A stretch of DNA of 64,000 nt from Thiomicrorhabdus immobilis (GCF_021654855.1 NZ_AP024202.1:310001-374000), one strand, 5' to 3'. Shown: positions 34,902-46,530, counted from the stretch's first letter. Program-made: numbers and translations. Notes: a model not told the origin generated them from the sequence alone.

Positions 34902-35510
34902 TTATTTAGCGGCTGAATATAGCTCAGAAACTTTATTCCAGTTAACCACATCCCACCAAGCTTGCATGTAAGCTGGGCGTAGGTTTTGGTAACGTAGGTA
35001 GTAAGCGTGTTCCCAAACGTCTAAACCTAAAATTGGCGTACCTTTAGTGTCTGCACAATCCATCAATGGGTTGTCTTGGTTCGGTGTAGAAGAGATTTCT
35101 AACTTGCCATCTGCAGAAACCGTCAACCAAGCCCAGCCAGAACCGAAACGTGTTGCCCCTGCTGTGTTGAATTTTTCTTTCATGGCGTCAAAACCACCAA
35201 AAGTCGCATTGATGTCATCTGCTAGAGCGCCAGTAGGCGCGCCCATGCTATCACCTGTCATCACTTCCCAGAAGAAAGAGTGGTTCCAGTGTCCACCACC
35301 GTTGTTACGCACAGCTGGAGGTAAAGTACCTGCTTTAGCCATCATCTCTTCTAAAGACTGGTCCGCTAATTCAGTGTCAGCAATCGCATTGTTTAGGTTG
35401 GTGATGTAAGTGTTGTGGTGTTTCGTGTGGTGGATTTCCATTGTACGAGCATCAATAGATACTTCTAAAGCGTCGTAGTCATAAGGTAGATCTGGAAGAG
35501 TAAAAGCCAT
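34902..35510 (-). CDS. sodB: Superoxide dismutase, iron type
   Basis: 202 residues from the ATG at 35510, which follows a good ribosome site (GGAAATCACC). Longer in-frame starts exist but lack support. The metal ligands are in [12 protein letters not shown] (first His), [13 protein letters not shown] (second His) and [13 protein letters not shown] (Asp and third His). The sequence [13 protein letters not shown] and overall pattern fit the iron form better than the manganese form. It converts superoxide to hydrogen peroxide and oxygen in the cytoplasm. Transcription ends at the strong hairpin just downstream. Confidence 0.94.
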   Translation of the reverse strand: MAFTLPDLPYDYDALEVSIDARTMEIHHTKHHNTYITNLNNAIADTELADQSLEEMMAKAGTLPPAVRNNGGGHWNHSFFWEVMTGDSMGAPTGALADDINATFGGFDAMKEKFNTAGATRFGSGWAWLTVSADGKLEISSTPNQDNPLMDCADTKGTPILGLDVWEHAYYLRYQNLRPAYMQAWWDVVNWNKVSELYSAAK

Positions 35511-35648
35511 GGTGATTTCCTTGTATTTTAATTCAAGCGATAAAAGCTCTATTGTATTCACAAAAGTCGCTTTGTAAATACTTGAGCGATTTAATTGGTT
35601 ATTATTGTTTTGGTATCGTTTTGCTTGGTTGCCAGAGAATGATTTGGC

Positions 35649-35945
35649 TTAACAGATATTGTCTAAACGTTCTGGCGGTGGAGCCATGTCACCCATTTTT
35701 TCAATCTCGTTAGGCGGCATTTGCATAAAGTACCCTTTGGTTTGAATCGATTTCAGAACCGTAGCGGCATCTTCTCGAGCCAACTTCTTTTCTGCGGTCA
35801 GTTCAAAGTCGATAACGTGTTGAGGTTCGCCAAACATGACCAGTAACTCTTTTGGTAGTTCTTCCAAACCGGTTTCTTGTGGAACAAAAAGATAAAGTTC
35901 CGCTTTTTTTGGGCTTCTAAACGCTGAAATATTGATAGCAGACAT
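35649..35945 (-). CDS. YcgL domain protein
   Basis: 98 residues. It matches the small YcgL family by the N-terminal pattern FRSPKKAELYLFVPQETGLEELPKELL, the FGEPQHVIDFEL strand and the C-terminal GYFMQMPPNEI. The E. coli protein is uncharacterised, and no catalytic residues stand out. It stands alone on the minus strand, divergent from the NDUFA9-like gene. Confidence 0.8.
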   Translation of the reverse strand: MSAINISAFRSPKKAELYLFVPQETGLEELPKELLVMFGEPQHVIDFELTAEKKLAREDAATVLKSIQTKGYFMQMPPNEIEKMGDMAPPPERLDNIC

Positions 35946-36085
35946 GGGTAAATCCTATTTTAATTTTGCGCGTATTGTAACAAATTACAGTTGCTTAATC
36001 AGGGCTTTAAGTCGATAAAAGCTTGACCTTACATCAGCATTTACTTATTCTTACTCGGTTTGTTTCAAGAAAATTGGATAATAAA

Positions 36086-37057
36086 ATGTTATTAGGAAAT
36101 AAAGTCAGTGTATTTGGTGGGACAGGTTTTGTAGGCAGAGCCGTGGTTAATGAACTGTCAAAAGCCGGTTATGAGATCAAAGTAGTGGTTCGTCGTCCTG
36201 AGCGTTTTAGAGAGTTTTTACTCTATCCTAATACCACTTTGCACACCTTAGAATCTTTTGATAATGCAGCGCAGTTAACTGCCGCAGTGAAAGGTGCGGA
36301 TATCGTGATTAATTTGATAACCGACCGCTCCACAGGTACGGAGATGATCGAGCAAGCGGATTTGACGGCAGTTACCCAAAAAATCAAATCGGCGACTGAG
36401 TCTGCTGGTGTGAAACGTGTATTGAGTTTATCGCAAATTGGTGCCAGTACCGATGCTCCAAATTCTGATTGGTTTGGTATCTTGGGTGAGGTGGGTAACC
36501 TAATGCACAATGTAGCATCGGCCAAGGTGACTATCTTGAAACCAAGTTTGTTGATTGGAGCTGGAGATGACACCACCGCCCGTTTTGTCACACAACTGAA
36601 CCGTATGGATTTATTGATGGTCGCCCAATCAAACACTGTTGTGCAGCCATTATGGATCAAGGATTTTGCCCAGGCCGCAGTGGCTATCATTAAAGATGAA
36701 TCGACTTTTGATAAGAAGTTGGAGATGGTCGGTGAAGAGCGTTTGACTATGAAGCAGTTGGGTGAGCTGGTCGCGGAATTGATGCAGAAAGATGCGATTG
36801 TTTTCCCTATGTGCAAGTTAAACGCCAAACTTATGGCGGCTTTCGGTGCGTTTGCTCCGATTGCTTCGGTTTCAAAGTCACAGCTATTGATGTTGTCCAA
36901 AGACATGGTGAGTGACGCTGACTTTGAAACGCAGTTTGGTTTTGCACCAAGTAGTTTAGAGTGGGCGATTTCAACTTATGCATCACCGCATGATATCCGT
37001 GAACGTTATAATTTCTATCGCAAAGAAGCCGGAAGGGATGTCAAAGAGTTGGTGTAA
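36086..37057 (+). CDS. NDUFA9-like NAD(P)-binding Rossmann protein (atypical short-chain dehydrogenase)
   Basis: 323 residues from the ATG at 36086; upstream in-frame TTG codons have no ribosome site. The nucleotide-binding motif VFGGTGFVGRAVVNELSKAGYEIKVVVRRPER is at the extreme N-terminus. GADIVINLIT, RVLSLSQIGA and TILKPSLLIGAGDD follow. This is the pattern of complex I NDUFA9-type and related atypical SDR proteins. The classical YxxxK catalytic motif is not seen, so it may bind a nucleotide without classical catalysis. Bacterial members are often linked to quinone or respiratory-chain upkeep, but nothing nearby confirms this. A clear terminator follows. Confidence 0.8.
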   Translation: MLLGNKVSVFGGTGFVGRAVVNELSKAGYEIKVVVRRPERFREFLLYPNTTLHTLESFDNAAQLTAAVKGADIVINLITDRSTGTEMIEQADLTAVTQKIKSATESAGVKRVLSLSQIGASTDAPNSDWFGILGEVGNLMHNVASAKVTILKPSLLIGAGDDTTARFVTQLNRMDLLMVAQSNTVVQPLWIKDFAQAAVAIIKDESTFDKKLEMVGEERLTMKQLGELVAELMQKDAIVFPMCKLNAKLMAAFGAFAPIASVSKSQLLMLSKDMVSDADFETQFGFAPSSLEWAISTYASPHDIRERYNFYRKEAGRDVKELV

Positions 37058-37084
37058 CTCTTTTTCAAATAAAAAGTTAAGATT

Positions 37085-37111
37085 AAAAAACCGTCAACAA
37101 GACGGTTTTTT
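37085..37111 (+). terminator. Rho-independent terminator
   Basis: Stem AAAAAACCGTC / GACGGTTTTTT (37085-37095 with 37101-37111) with a 5-nt loop and a T-run. It ends the NDUFA9-like transcript. Confidence 0.88.
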
Positions 37112-37183
37112 GGTTTTAGGCTATGATGTTTTGGAAAGATTGGGCGATAAATTTCATATTCAATAAATTTAGGTTGGCAATTC

Positions 37184-38434
37184 ATGCAGATTTTTTTGGT
37201 GGGTGGTGCAGTTAGGGATGCGCTGTTAGGCGGTAAGGCTTACGACCGTGATTGGGTAGTGGTAGGTGCGACACCAGAACAGATGTTGGCGCAAGGCTAT
37301 CAACAGGTGGGTAAAGATTTTCCGGTATTTCTGCATCCTGAAACTAAAGAGGAATATGCGTTAGCCCGAACCGAGCGTAAAGCCGGTGTCGGTTATCATG
37401 GCTTTGAGGTGTTTGCCGATCCAAATGTAACTCTTGAAGAGGATTTGATTCGCCGCGACTTGACCATTAATGCGATGGCTCAAGATACTGAGGGTAAGGT
37501 AATCGACCCTTATTCAGGCCTGGAAGATTTGCAAAACCGTATTTTAAGGCACGTTTCAGATGCGTTTGCCGAAGATCCGTTAAGGGTGTTAAGGGTCGCA
37601 CGCTTTGCAGCTAAACTTGCACCTTATGGTTTTGAGTTGGCGCCAGAAACTCAGACGCTGATGACCGATATGGTGGCTTCGGGTGAGCTGGAGGATTTAA
37701 CTCCTGAACGGGTTTGGCAAGAGGTTTTCAAAGCCTTAGGTACGCAAAAGCCGAGTGTGTTTTTTGAGGTTTTGGATAAGGTCGGTGCGGTAGAGGTGTT
37801 GTTCCCCGAGTTGTATAACTTGCACGGGGTTACCCAGCCGATAAAACATCACCCTGAAGGCGATGTTTGGATTCACACCATGATGGTGTTGGATGCCGCT
37901 GCTAAATTATCCCCCTTAGAAGAGGTTCGGTTTGCGGCTTTGGTGCACGATTTGGGTAAAGGCATTACCCCTAAAGAGCTTTGGCCAAGCCATAAGGGGC
38001 ACGAAAAAGCTGGAGTGCCGTTGGTTCAGGCCTTAGGTTCACGATACAGGTTGCCGAAAAAGCTGCAAATCATGGCGGAAAAGGTGACGGAGTATCATGG
38101 TTTGATTCACCAGGGGTTAAACTCGGAAGGGTTGCCTCACCTTAAACCTCAGACTTTTCTAAAGGTGCTAAAGGCTTGTACGGCCTTAAAAAACCCTGAA
38201 GGCTTTAAAGATATTTTATTGGCTTGTGAGGCCGATGCCAAAGGCCGTTTGGGTTTTGAAGAGCAATTTTATCGACAAGCCCCTTTTTGGTTGGGGGTTT
38301 TAGATGCCGCTTTACGAATCAATAACCAAGAGATTTTAGCCACCGGTGTGCAAGGAGCAGAAATCGCCGAGGCGATTGAGCAAGCCAGAGTCGAGCGAAT
38401 TAAAGCCTTTATTCACACTTATTCGTCGAAATAA
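37184..38434 (+). CDS. cca: CCA-adding tRNA nucleotidyltransferase with HD domain
   Basis: 416 residues. The nucleotidyltransferase head [25 protein letters not shown] holds the metal-binding Asp pair (DRD). RRDLTINAM and [15 protein letters not shown] are family motifs. A C-terminal HD phosphohydrolase domain follows ([17 protein letters not shown] and [11 protein letters not shown]), as in the E. coli enzyme. It adds and repairs the CCA end of tRNAs. A partial copy of the palindrome (37515) is read as SGLE. Confidence 0.95.
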   Translation: MQIFLVGGAVRDALLGGKAYDRDWVVVGATPEQMLAQGYQQVGKDFPVFLHPETKEEYALARTERKAGVGYHGFEVFADPNVTLEEDLIRRDLTINAMAQDTEGKVIDPYSGLEDLQNRILRHVSDAFAEDPLRVLRVARFAAKLAPYGFELAPETQTLMTDMVASGELEDLTPERVWQEVFKALGTQKPSVFFEVLDKVGAVEVLFPELYNLHGVTQPIKHHPEGDVWIHTMMVLDAAAKLSPLEEVRFAALVHDLGKGITPKELWPSHKGHEKAGVPLVQALGSRYRLPKKLQIMAEKVTEYHGLIHQGLNSEGLPHLKPQTFLKVLKACTALKNPEGFKDILLACEADAKGRLGFEEQFYRQAPFWLGVLDAALRINNQEILATGVQGAEIAEAIEQARVERIKAFIHTYSSK

Positions 38435-38465
38435 CAAAATATTAAGGTTAAACTTTACCAGTCCC

Positions 38466-38477
38466 ACCAGGCCTGGT
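38466..38477. repeat. Iterated palindrome ACCAGGCCTGGT
   Basis: Perfect 12-bp copy 32 bp after the cca stop, preceded by a half copy (TTTACCAGT). It lies between cca and the RND adaptor gene. Confidence 0.95.
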
Positions 38478-38531
38478 AAGTTGCTTGAAAGCCGCTTATG
38501 TAATGACACTTAACTTTGAAAGAGTAAAACC

Positions 38532-39764
38532 ATGTTTCAAAAACTAAAACGCCGTCTGATTCCCGTTTTGATTATTGCGGCCGCGATTGTCTTGTTTGTC
38601 TATATGAAATCGACCAAACCTGTGCAAAAGCCGGTCAACGTGCAAGAGAAGGTATGGATGGTGGAGAGCATGAAGGCTCAGTTTGAAGACCTTTCCCCAG
38701 TACAAACCTTGTATGGCAAGGTTGAGTCCAATGCGTTGGTTGCGGCTTCCGCTCCTGTGGCGGGGGTGATTGAGCAGGTGTTGGTCAAGGAGGGGCAAAA
38801 TGTCGTTAAAGGTCAGGCTTTGGTTGCAATCAGTCAGGCGGATTTGATGATTCCGCTTGCTCAAGCGAAAGCCGAGGTGGCCAACGCCACAGCGCAACTT
38901 AAATTACAGAAATTGACTAATGAAGCCAACCAGCAGCGTTATGAGCATGAATCAAAGGTTTTGAAGTTGAAGCAGGTTGCGGTAACACGTGCCCAGCAAT
39001 TGATGTCTAAGAATTTAGCGTCACAATCGTCGGTAGACGCAGCCAATGAGGCTTTGGTTAGACAAGAATATGTGGTGGTGGGTGCTAAGTTGGCGGTGCA
39101 GGAGAATCAATTGAAAATCAGCCAAACCCAAGCCGCTTTGGATAAGGCAAAAGCCGCTTTACAGCAAGCTGAACTGAATGTGAAACGTGGTCAATTGATT
39201 GCACCTTATGATGCCCGTATCGCCCAAGTGAATGTGAGTGAGGGTTCGCGTGTGAATGCGGGTGTGGTGATGGTGAGTTTTTATGCCTTGGATAGCCTTG
39301 AATTACGCGCTAAATTGCCGGTTTCGCAGTTGCCTGGTGTCACTAAGGCGTTGCAGCAGAATATCCCGTTACATGCTTATTACCAAACCGCTGATTCAGA
39401 AGAGCGATTCAAACTGTTACGTTTGGCGGGCGAAGCCTCTACCAGTGGTGTGGATGCATTTTTTGCGTTGCCCAAGTCGTTGTCTGAACTTCGTCCTGGC
39501 GAACTTATGGAAGTGAATTTAAAGGGTGTGGCGCAGAATAATGTGGTTGCAGTGCCTTACAGTGCTATCTATGGCAGCAACCGTCTGTATTTGATTGTGG
39601 ATGGGCGTTTACAGTCGCATACGGTCGAGATGAAAGGTGAAGTGTTGCGTGCTGGGCGTTTGTGGGCATTGGTCAAACCGGATTTTGCCGAAGGTTCAAA
39701 AATTTGTTTGACCCATTTGCCAAATGCAACAACCGGGTTAAAGGTCTCTGAGGTGGTTCAATGA
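38532..39764 (+). CDS. RND efflux periplasmic adaptor (membrane fusion protein)
   Basis: 410 residues. A basic N-terminus and one membrane anchor (IPVLIIAAAIVLFVYM) are followed by the biotinyl-lipoyl-like half VAASAPVAGVIEQVLVKEGQNVVKGQALVAI (about residues 70-100). A long helical hairpin covers about 105-220. The second lipoyl half LIAPYDARIAQVNVSEGSRVNAGVVMV (about 233-260) and a beta-barrel domain follow. It bridges the inner-membrane pump and an outer-membrane channel. The pump gene overlaps its stop by 4 bp. No TolC-type gene is adjacent, so an unlinked channel must be used. The exported compound is unknown. Confidence 0.9.
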   Translation: MFQKLKRRLIPVLIIAAAIVLFVYMKSTKPVQKPVNVQEKVWMVESMKAQFEDLSPVQTLYGKVESNALVAASAPVAGVIEQVLVKEGQNVVKGQALVAISQADLMIPLAQAKAEVANATAQLKLQKLTNEANQQRYEHESKVLKLKQVAVTRAQQLMSKNLASQSSVDAANEALVRQEYVVVGAKLAVQENQLKISQTQAALDKAKAALQQAELNVKRGQLIAPYDARIAQVNVSEGSRVNAGVVMVSFYALDSLELRAKLPVSQLPGVTKALQQNIPLHAYYQTADSEERFKLLRLAGEASTSGVDAFFALPKSLSELRPGELMEVNLKGVAQNNVVAVPYSAIYGSNRLYLIVDGRLQSHTVEMKGEVLRAGRLWALVKPDFAEGSKICLTHLPNATTGLKVSEVVQ

Positions 39765-42700
39765 GCCAGTTTGAATCTCTAGAGAGGGATGATAAGGATA
39801 TCCATCCAAAGGAAAAAGCCTTTAAATCCAGTGGTATCATCGGGATGTTTGCCCGCCATAAAGTGGCGCCGAACCTGTTGATGTTGATTATGATCCTTTC
39901 CGGAATTGTCGCATTGATGAAATTGAATGTGCAGTTCTTTCCCTCGTTTGAATTGGACTACGCTTCGGTTCGTGTTATTTGGCCAGGAGCCAATGCTCAG
40001 GATGTGGAGAAAAGCATCACTGATCCAGTTGAGCGTGTCTTGCGAAACCTGGATAACCTTGATGAGATGACCTCGACCTCATCGCTTGGGATTTCCTCGA
40101 TATCTTTGAAGTTCAAAGAAGGTACCGATATGATCGAGGCGATCGATCAAATCAATCAGCGGGTCGGAGAGTTAAGGAATTTACCGCAAGATTCACAAAA
40201 GCCGATTATAGAACGTGTGGTTCGTTATGAGTCTATCGCCCGTATATTATTGGTTTCTGATAAAGGTAGCCTGGAAGAACTGCGTCCTTTGGCGAGAAGT
40301 TTTGAGCGGCAGTTATTGGATGCGGGGATTGATAAGGTCAATTTTAAAGGGCTTCCTGAAGAGGAGATGGCGGTTGAAATCCCCCAGGCCGCTTTGGAAC
40401 AGCATAATTTAACTTTGGAGTCGATTGGTAATCAGTTAGCCGGCATGAGTCGTGATTATCCTGCAGGCTCGGTGGGTGACAGTGATAGCGTCAGAGACTT
40501 ACGCGCCTTGGAGCAAAAGCGAGATGAAGTCGCTTTTGAGCAAATGCCGTTGGTGGTCAATGACTCCGAAAACCTCTCATTGGGTGATATTGGGCAAATT
40601 GAGCGGCGCCCAATCAAGGATGCGCCTTATCTGACGGTCGAGGGTTCGACCGCGATAGAAATGCAGTTGATGCGCTCTGAGAGCGGCGATACCTTGAAAT
40701 CTTCTAAGATTATGCAAAACTGGTTGCTGGATGCCAAAGCGCAGTTGCCGGAAGGGGTGCATTTACAAGTCTATGACGAAACTTGGTCGTTAGTGAATCA
40801 ACGGATTATGTTGCTGGTCAATAATGGTGTTGGCGGCTTGCTGTTGGTTGTTTTGATTCTGTATATCTTTATGAATGGACGGGTGGCCTTTTGGGTTGCG
40901 GTGGGAATTCCTGTCTCCTTTATGGCCACCTTGATGATTATGTATTTGGCAGGCGGTTCCATCAATATGGTGAGTCTGTTCGGTCTGATTATGGCTTTGG
41001 GAATCATCGTTGATGATGCCATCGTGGTCGGTGAAGATGCATTATCCCATCATGAGATGGGTGAGCCGGATTTACAGGCGGCTGAAGGTGGTGCTCATCG
41101 AATGTTAGGCCCGGTTACCGCGTCTTCATTAACCACGGTGGCAGCATTTTTGCCTCTGATGATGATTGGTGGCGAGATGGGGAATATCTTATTTGCGATT
41201 CCTTTGGTGATTATTGCGGTAATCTTTGCGTCATTGATTGAAAGTTTTACCATCCTTCCTGGGCATTTGAAACATGCGCTTAAAGGCGTGAAAAAAGCCG
41301 AGCCGGGTTCGATTCGTTACCGTTTAGAACATGCTATCGACCATTTTAGGCATCATCAATTCAGAAACGTCATCCGTTGGGTGTTGAAGAATCGTTCAAT
41401 TACTTTGGCGACGACTTTGGCGTTGATGATTTTTGTGGTCAGTCTATTGGCAGGAGGTAGACTTGGTTTTGTGTTCTTCCCTTCACCCGAGTCCACTAAA
41501 ATTAATGCCGATGTGCGTTTTGTGGCAGGTACACCAAGTTCGGTTTCAGCAGATTATGTGGATAGACTGTATGCCGCTCTGATTAAGACCGAGCAGGAGT
41601 TGGAGCCTGGGATTTTAAAGGCGGTGATTGTCCACTACAATGAAACCACCAGTCAGCCTGGCGCGAACTACGGTGGTATCAATATCGAGTTGGTTGAACC
41701 GGATTTACGCTCAACACGTAATGCCGCATTTATTAAAGCTTGGCAGAAAAACGCCGGTAATGCACCAGGCCTGGACACGTTGACGATTGCTTCGCCAAGA
41801 AATGGTCCGCCGGGAAGTGATGTGGATATCCGCTTAACCGGTGCTGATCCAATGACATTGAAGCAGGCCTCTTTGGATTTACAGCAGGTCTTGGGGCAAA
41901 TCCAAGGGGTGAGCGGTGTGCGTGATGACCTTCCTTTTGGGCGTGATCAGTTGATTTACCGTTTGACACCGCAAGGTGAAGCGCTTGGCTTCACTTATGT
42001 TTCCTTGGGGCGTCAATTGTCGGATGCTTTCTCGGGTCGTTTGGTGCAGATTTTTACCGATGGTGAAGATGAAGTCGAGGTGCGTGTTCAATATCCAAAA
42101 TCGGAGCAGGTCTCTTTAGCAACTATCAATAAAATGCAGGTGGTTTCGCCAGCCGGTGAACGGGTATCGTTGAATACCGTGGCAAATTGGACGACCCAAC
42201 GGGGCTTTGACGCGATTCGTCATGTCGATGGACAACTTGCGGTCACGGTTTTGGGTGATGTCGATTCCAATGCCAATAACCCTAATGCCATTTTGGGCTC
42301 TTTACAGCAAACGGCTTTACCTGAATTGGAAGCACAATATGGTATCAGTTACTCTCTAGAAGGGCAGAATGCACGCCAAGCTGAGGCGATGGCGGATATG
42401 AAAATCGGTCTTTTGATTGGCTTGTCGATGATTTATATTGTGTTGGCTTGGGTGTTTGGTTCTTACGGTTGGCCTTTGGTGGTGATGATGGCGATACCGT
42501 TTGGATTGGTGGGTGCGATTCTCGGTCACTGGTGGATGGGGCTGGATATGACGATTCTTTCTTTATTCGGTTTTTTTGGTTTATCGGGTATCGTGGTGAA
42601 CGATTCGATTATTCTGGTCAGTTTTTACAAGAGCTTGCGGGCAAGTGGTGTCGCAATCAATAAAGCTTTGGAAGAGGCGGCTGTGCAAAGAGTGCGGGCG

Positions 42701-42934
42701 GTATTGCTAACCTCTTTAACCACCATTGCCGGTTTAACACCGTTGTTGTTTGAAACGTCTTTGCAAGCCCAGTTCTTAATACCGATGGCAACCGCAATTG
42801 CGTTTGGTTTAATGTTTTCTACTTTCTTGATTTTATTGGTGTTGCCGGCAATGCTTTCAATTTATGAGCATTTTTTAGAAAAACGCCAGCAGAACAATAA
42901 ACTCTTTCGTGAAGAAAAATCTGCCAGTGCTTAA
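39761..42934 (+). CDS. RND efflux transporter, inner-membrane pump
   Basis: 1057 residues with the two-fold RND repeat: a membrane helix at about 30-50, a large periplasmic loop, helices 2-6 from about 345, helix 7 near 545, a second loop and the final helices from about 885. The proton-relay signature in helix 4 is LFGLIMALGIIVDDAIVVGEDALSH with both Asp residues. FFGLSGIVVNDSIILVSFY is its second-half mirror. The type resembles multidrug/acriflavine pumps. The ATG overlaps the adaptor stop (ATGA). A partial palindrome copy (core 41765-41774) is read as APGLD. A terminator at 42987-43010 ends the operon. Confidence 0.92.
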   Translation: MSQFESLERDDKDIHPKEKAFKSSGIIGMFARHKVAPNLLMLIMILSGIVALMKLNVQFFPSFELDYASVRVIWPGANAQDVEKSITDPVERVLRNLDNLDEMTSTSSLGISSISLKFKEGTDMIEAIDQINQRVGELRNLPQDSQKPIIERVVRYESIARILLVSDKGSLEELRPLARSFERQLLDAGIDKVNFKGLPEEEMAVEIPQAALEQHNLTLESIGNQLAGMSRDYPAGSVGDSDSVRDLRALEQKRDEVAFEQMPLVVNDSENLSLGDIGQIERRPIKDAPYLTVEGSTAIEMQLMRSESGDTLKSSKIMQNWLLDAKAQLPEGVHLQVYDETWSLVNQRIMLLVNNGVGGLLLVVLILYIFMNGRVAFWVAVGIPVSFMATLMIMYLAGGSINMVSLFGLIMALGIIVDDAIVVGEDALSHHEMGEPDLQAAEGGAHRMLGPVTASSLTTVAAFLPLMMIGGEMGNILFAIPLVIIAVIFASLIESFTILPGHLKHALKGVKKAEPGSIRYRLEHAIDHFRHHQFRNVIRWVLKNRSITLATTLALMIFVVSLLAGGRLGFVFFPSPESTKINADVRFVAGTPSSVSADYVDRLYAALIKTEQELEPGILKAVIVHYNETTSQPGANYGGINIELVEPDLRSTRNAAFIKAWQKNAGNAPGLDTLTIASPRNGPPGSDVDIRLTGADPMTLKQASLDLQQVLGQIQGVSGVRDDLPFGRDQLIYRLTPQGEALGFTYVSLGRQLSDAFSGRLVQIFTDGEDEVEVRVQYPKSEQVSLATINKMQVVSPAGERVSLNTVANWTTQRGFDAIRHVDGQLAVTVLGDVDSNANNPNAILGSLQQTALPELEAQYGISYSLEGQNARQAEAMADMKIGLLIGLSMIYIVLAWVFGSYGWPLVVMMAIPFGLVGAILGHWWMGLDMTILSLFGFFGLSGIVVNDSIILVSFYKSLRASGVAINKALEEAAVQRVRAVLLTSLTTIAGLTPLLFETSLQAQFLIPMATAIAFGLMFSTFLILLVLPAMLSIYEHFLEKRQQNNKLFREEKSASA

Positions 42935-43312
42935 TCATGCCAGTGACTGATGTTATCTGGTTGTAATCAGATTTTAATGTTTATGTAACCCAGGTTTATC
43001 CTGGGTTTTTTATATTGCTTGGGTTCGAGAGCAAAAGAAGGTTTGACAGTTTGAAAGCACTCCGTATCGGTTTTTCTGTTTTAGTTTGTCCGAATCAAGG
43101 TGTTTGATATCAATTATCTGTTCGAAAAAAGCAATGAATAGATAAGAAAACTTGATGATTTTGTCATTTTAAGAGAGAATAATCGTCCAAATTTATATTG
43201 CGGCTATTTTTGTAAGGAATTTTCAATCAGTTGATGGTGTTAAGTAACCCGCTGATTGTTAGGCAAATTTAGGCGGCAAGTACCGAATTTTTAAAATAGT
43301 TGAGGAAGTTGT
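42935..43312. other. 378-bp gap upstream of tkt
   Basis: It contains the RND operon terminator and then a long leader before transketolase, including a possible hairpin CAATCAG / CTGATTG (43224-43230 with 43252-43258). No small gene is convincing. A promoter for the carbon-metabolism block is expected here but I could not place it with confidence. Confidence 0.5.
42987..43010 (+). terminator. Rho-independent terminator of the RND operon
   Basis: Stem AACCCAGG / CCTGGGTT (42987-42994 with 43000-43007), 5-nt loop, then TTTTT. It lies about 50 bp after the pump stop. Confidence 0.85.
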
Positions 43313-45301
43313 ATGGCAACTCGTAGAGATCTAGCAAATGCTATCCGTGCGTTAAGTATGGATGCAGTTCAAAAAGCAAATTCTGGTCACCCTGGTGCAC
43401 CGATGGGTATGGCGGATATCGCTGAAGTTCTGTGGAATAGCCACATGAAATTCAATCCGACAAACTCTAAGTGGGCAGATCGCGATCGTTTTGTACTTTC
43501 AAACGGTCACGGCTCAATGCTTATGTATTCTCTATTGCACCTTTCTGGTTATGACCTAAGCATGGACGATATCAAGCAGTTCCGTCAGTTACACGCTAAA
43601 ACAGCGGGTCACCCAGAGTATGGTTATGCTGAAGGTATTGAAACTACAACTGGTCCTTTAGGTCAGGGTATCACTAACGCGGTTGGTATGGCGATTGCAG
43701 AGCGTACTTTAGCGGCACAGTTCAACAAGCCTGGTCACGAAATCGTAGACCACAACACTTATGTGTTCATGGGTGATGGTTGTTTAATGGAAGGCCTTTC
43801 TCACGAAGCGTGTGCAATGGCTGGTACTTTAGGTCTTGGTAAGTTAATCGCTTTCTGGGATGACAACGACATCTCTATCGATGGTAACATCGGTGACTGG
43901 ATGGAAAAAGGCGTTCCTGGACGTTTCGTTTCTTATGACTGGCACGTTATTCCTAACGTTGATGGTCACGATGCTGATGCAATCAATGCGGCAATCGAAG
44001 AAGCTAAGAAAGTAACAGACAAGCCTACGCTTATCTGTACTAAGACGGTTATCGGTTTCGGTTCTCCTAACAAGTGTGGAACTTACTCTTGTCACGGTGC
44101 ACCTTTAGGTGATGAAGAAATCGCTCTAGCTCGTAAAGAACTTGGTTGGACTGCAGGTCCATTCGAAATTCCAGAAGATATCTATGCTGGTTGGGATCAC
44201 AAAGCACAAGGTGCTAAAGATGAAGCGGCTTGGAATGAAAAATTTGCAGCTTATAAAGCGGCTTATCCAGCAGAAGCGGCTGAATTCGAACGTCGTATGG
44301 CGGGTGAATTACCAGCTAACTTCGAAGTAGATATGGATGCGTTCATCGCTAAGACTCAGGCTGAAATGCCTAAGATTGCTTCTCGTCAAGCTTCACAGAA
44401 AACAATCGAAGAACTAGGTAACCTATTACCAGAGATGTTCGGTGGTTCTGCTGACTTGACTGGTTCTAACTTAACCAACTGGTCTAAGATGGTTAAAGTG
44501 AACAAAGAGAACGCGAACGGTAACTACCTATCTTGGGGTGTACGTGAATTCGGTATGGCTCACATGATGAACGGTATGGTTCTTCATGGTGGTTTCAAAG
44601 TGTTCGGTGGAACTTTCTTCATGTTCATGGAGTTCATGCGTAACGCCTTACGTATGTCTGCATTGATGAAAATCGGTACTATCTATGTTTACACTCACGA
44701 CTCTATCGGTCTAGGTGAAGATGGTCCTACTCACCAGCCTGTTGAGCAGTTAGCGACAATGCGTGTTATCCCTAACTTCCAAACTTGGCGTGGTTGTGAT
44801 GCGGTTGAGTCTGCTGTTTCTTGGAAACGTGCAATCATGCGTAGTGATGCTCCGACTGCATTGGTATTCTCTCGTCAGGCTCTTGAGCCAATGGAGCGTA
44901 CACCTGAGCAAGTTAAGAACATCGAAAAAGGTGGTTATGTACTGAAAGATTGTGAAGGTACACCTGATATCATCTTTATCGCGACGGGTTCTGAAGTGGG
45001 TCTAGCGGTTGAATCTGCAGCGACAATGAGCGAAAAAGTTCGTATCGTTTCTATGCCTTGTACCGATGCTTATGACGAGCAAGATCAAGCGTATAAGGAT
45101 TCTGTTCTTATCCCTGGTGTTAAGCGTGTTGCAATCGAAGCGGGTGTGGCTGATGGTTGGTATAAATATGTTGGTCTTGAAGGTGGTACGGTTTGTATGT
45201 CTACTTTCGGTGAATCAGCACCAGCTGACGAGCTATTCAAAGAGTTCGGTTTCACAGTAGAGAACGTTGTTGCTACAGCGAAAAAAGTATTAGGTAAATA
45301 A
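43313..45301 (+). CDS. tkt: Transketolase
   Basis: 662 residues. Thiamine-diphosphate features include [42 protein letters not shown], the GDGCLMEG metal-binding motif and [19 protein letters not shown]. Transketolase moves two-carbon units in the regenerative phase of the Calvin cycle and in the pentose-phosphate pathway. In this neighbourhood (gap, pgk, fba downstream; cbbQ/cbbO further on) a Calvin-cycle role is likely. Codon choice differs from neighbouring genes, with GGT, CGT and AAC-rich usage typical of a highly expressed gene. The ribosome site is GAGGAAGT. Confidence 0.96.
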   Translation: MATRRDLANAIRALSMDAVQKANSGHPGAPMGMADIAEVLWNSHMKFNPTNSKWADRDRFVLSNGHGSMLMYSLLHLSGYDLSMDDIKQFRQLHAKTAGHPEYGYAEGIETTTGPLGQGITNAVGMAIAERTLAAQFNKPGHEIVDHNTYVFMGDGCLMEGLSHEACAMAGTLGLGKLIAFWDDNDISIDGNIGDWMEKGVPGRFVSYDWHVIPNVDGHDADAINAAIEEAKKVTDKPTLICTKTVIGFGSPNKCGTYSCHGAPLGDEEIALARKELGWTAGPFEIPEDIYAGWDHKAQGAKDEAAWNEKFAAYKAAYPAEAAEFERRMAGELPANFEVDMDAFIAKTQAEMPKIASRQASQKTIEELGNLLPEMFGGSADLTGSNLTNWSKMVKVNKENANGNYLSWGVREFGMAHMMNGMVLHGGFKVFGGTFFMFMEFMRNALRMSALMKIGTIYVYTHDSIGLGEDGPTHQPVEQLATMRVIPNFQTWRGCDAVESAVSWKRAIMRSDAPTALVFSRQALEPMERTPEQVKNIEKGGYVLKDCEGTPDIIFIATGSEVGLAVESAATMSEKVRIVSMPCTDAYDEQDQAYKDSVLIPGVKRVAIEAGVADGWYKYVGLEGGTVCMSTFGESAPADELFKEFGFTVENVVATAKKVLGK

Positions 45302-45305
45302 TCCA

Positions 45306-45330
45306 TTAGCCATCATTAAAAGATGGCTAA
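45306..45330 (+). terminator. Hairpin after tkt (possible attenuator or weak terminator)
   Basis: Stem TTAGCCATC / GATGGCTAA (45306-45314 with 45322-45330) right after the tkt stop, followed only by GTTGTTT. It is likely a partial terminator or 3'-end stabiliser, because gap lies 117 bp downstream. Confidence 0.5.
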
Positions 45331-45368
45331 GTTGTTTACTGGATAGATCTTTAAATTTTTTATTAAGT

Positions 45369-45400
45369 CAGGCCTGGTAATTATTTAGCAGGCCTGGTAA
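45369..45400. repeat. Two truncated copies of the iterated palindrome in tandem
   Basis: CAGGCCTGGTAA occurs at 45369-45380 and again at 45389-45400, 20 bp apart in direct orientation, just before the gap start. Each lacks the left AC of the full 12-mer. Confidence 0.85.
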
Positions 45401-45412
45401 CAATTGGAGTAA

Positions 45413-46417
<1,005 letters not shown>

Positions 46418-46445
46418 TCATTGATTCATCTCATTAGCGGCTGAT

Positions 46446-46530
46446 TTCTTCGTTGGGTTTCGGTCGTGTACTATTTGTACACTTCCTCAACCCGCCTTGA
46501 ACTCAACTCGCTACTGAGCGAATCGAAGAA
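46446..46530 (+). ncRNA. Candidate branched RNA structure between gap and pgk
   Basis: An outer stem TTCTTCG / CGAAGAA (46446-46452 with 46524-46530) encloses two arms. One arm has GGGTT / AACCC (46455-46459 with 46489-46493) and inside it GTGTAC / GTACAC with a 5-nt loop (46466-46482). The other is TCGCT-ACTG-AGCGA (46508-46521). Together they would fold as a three-way junction. It could be an mRNA processing or stability element, a small RNA, or a dispersed intergenic repeat. Function unknown. Confidence 0.45.
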
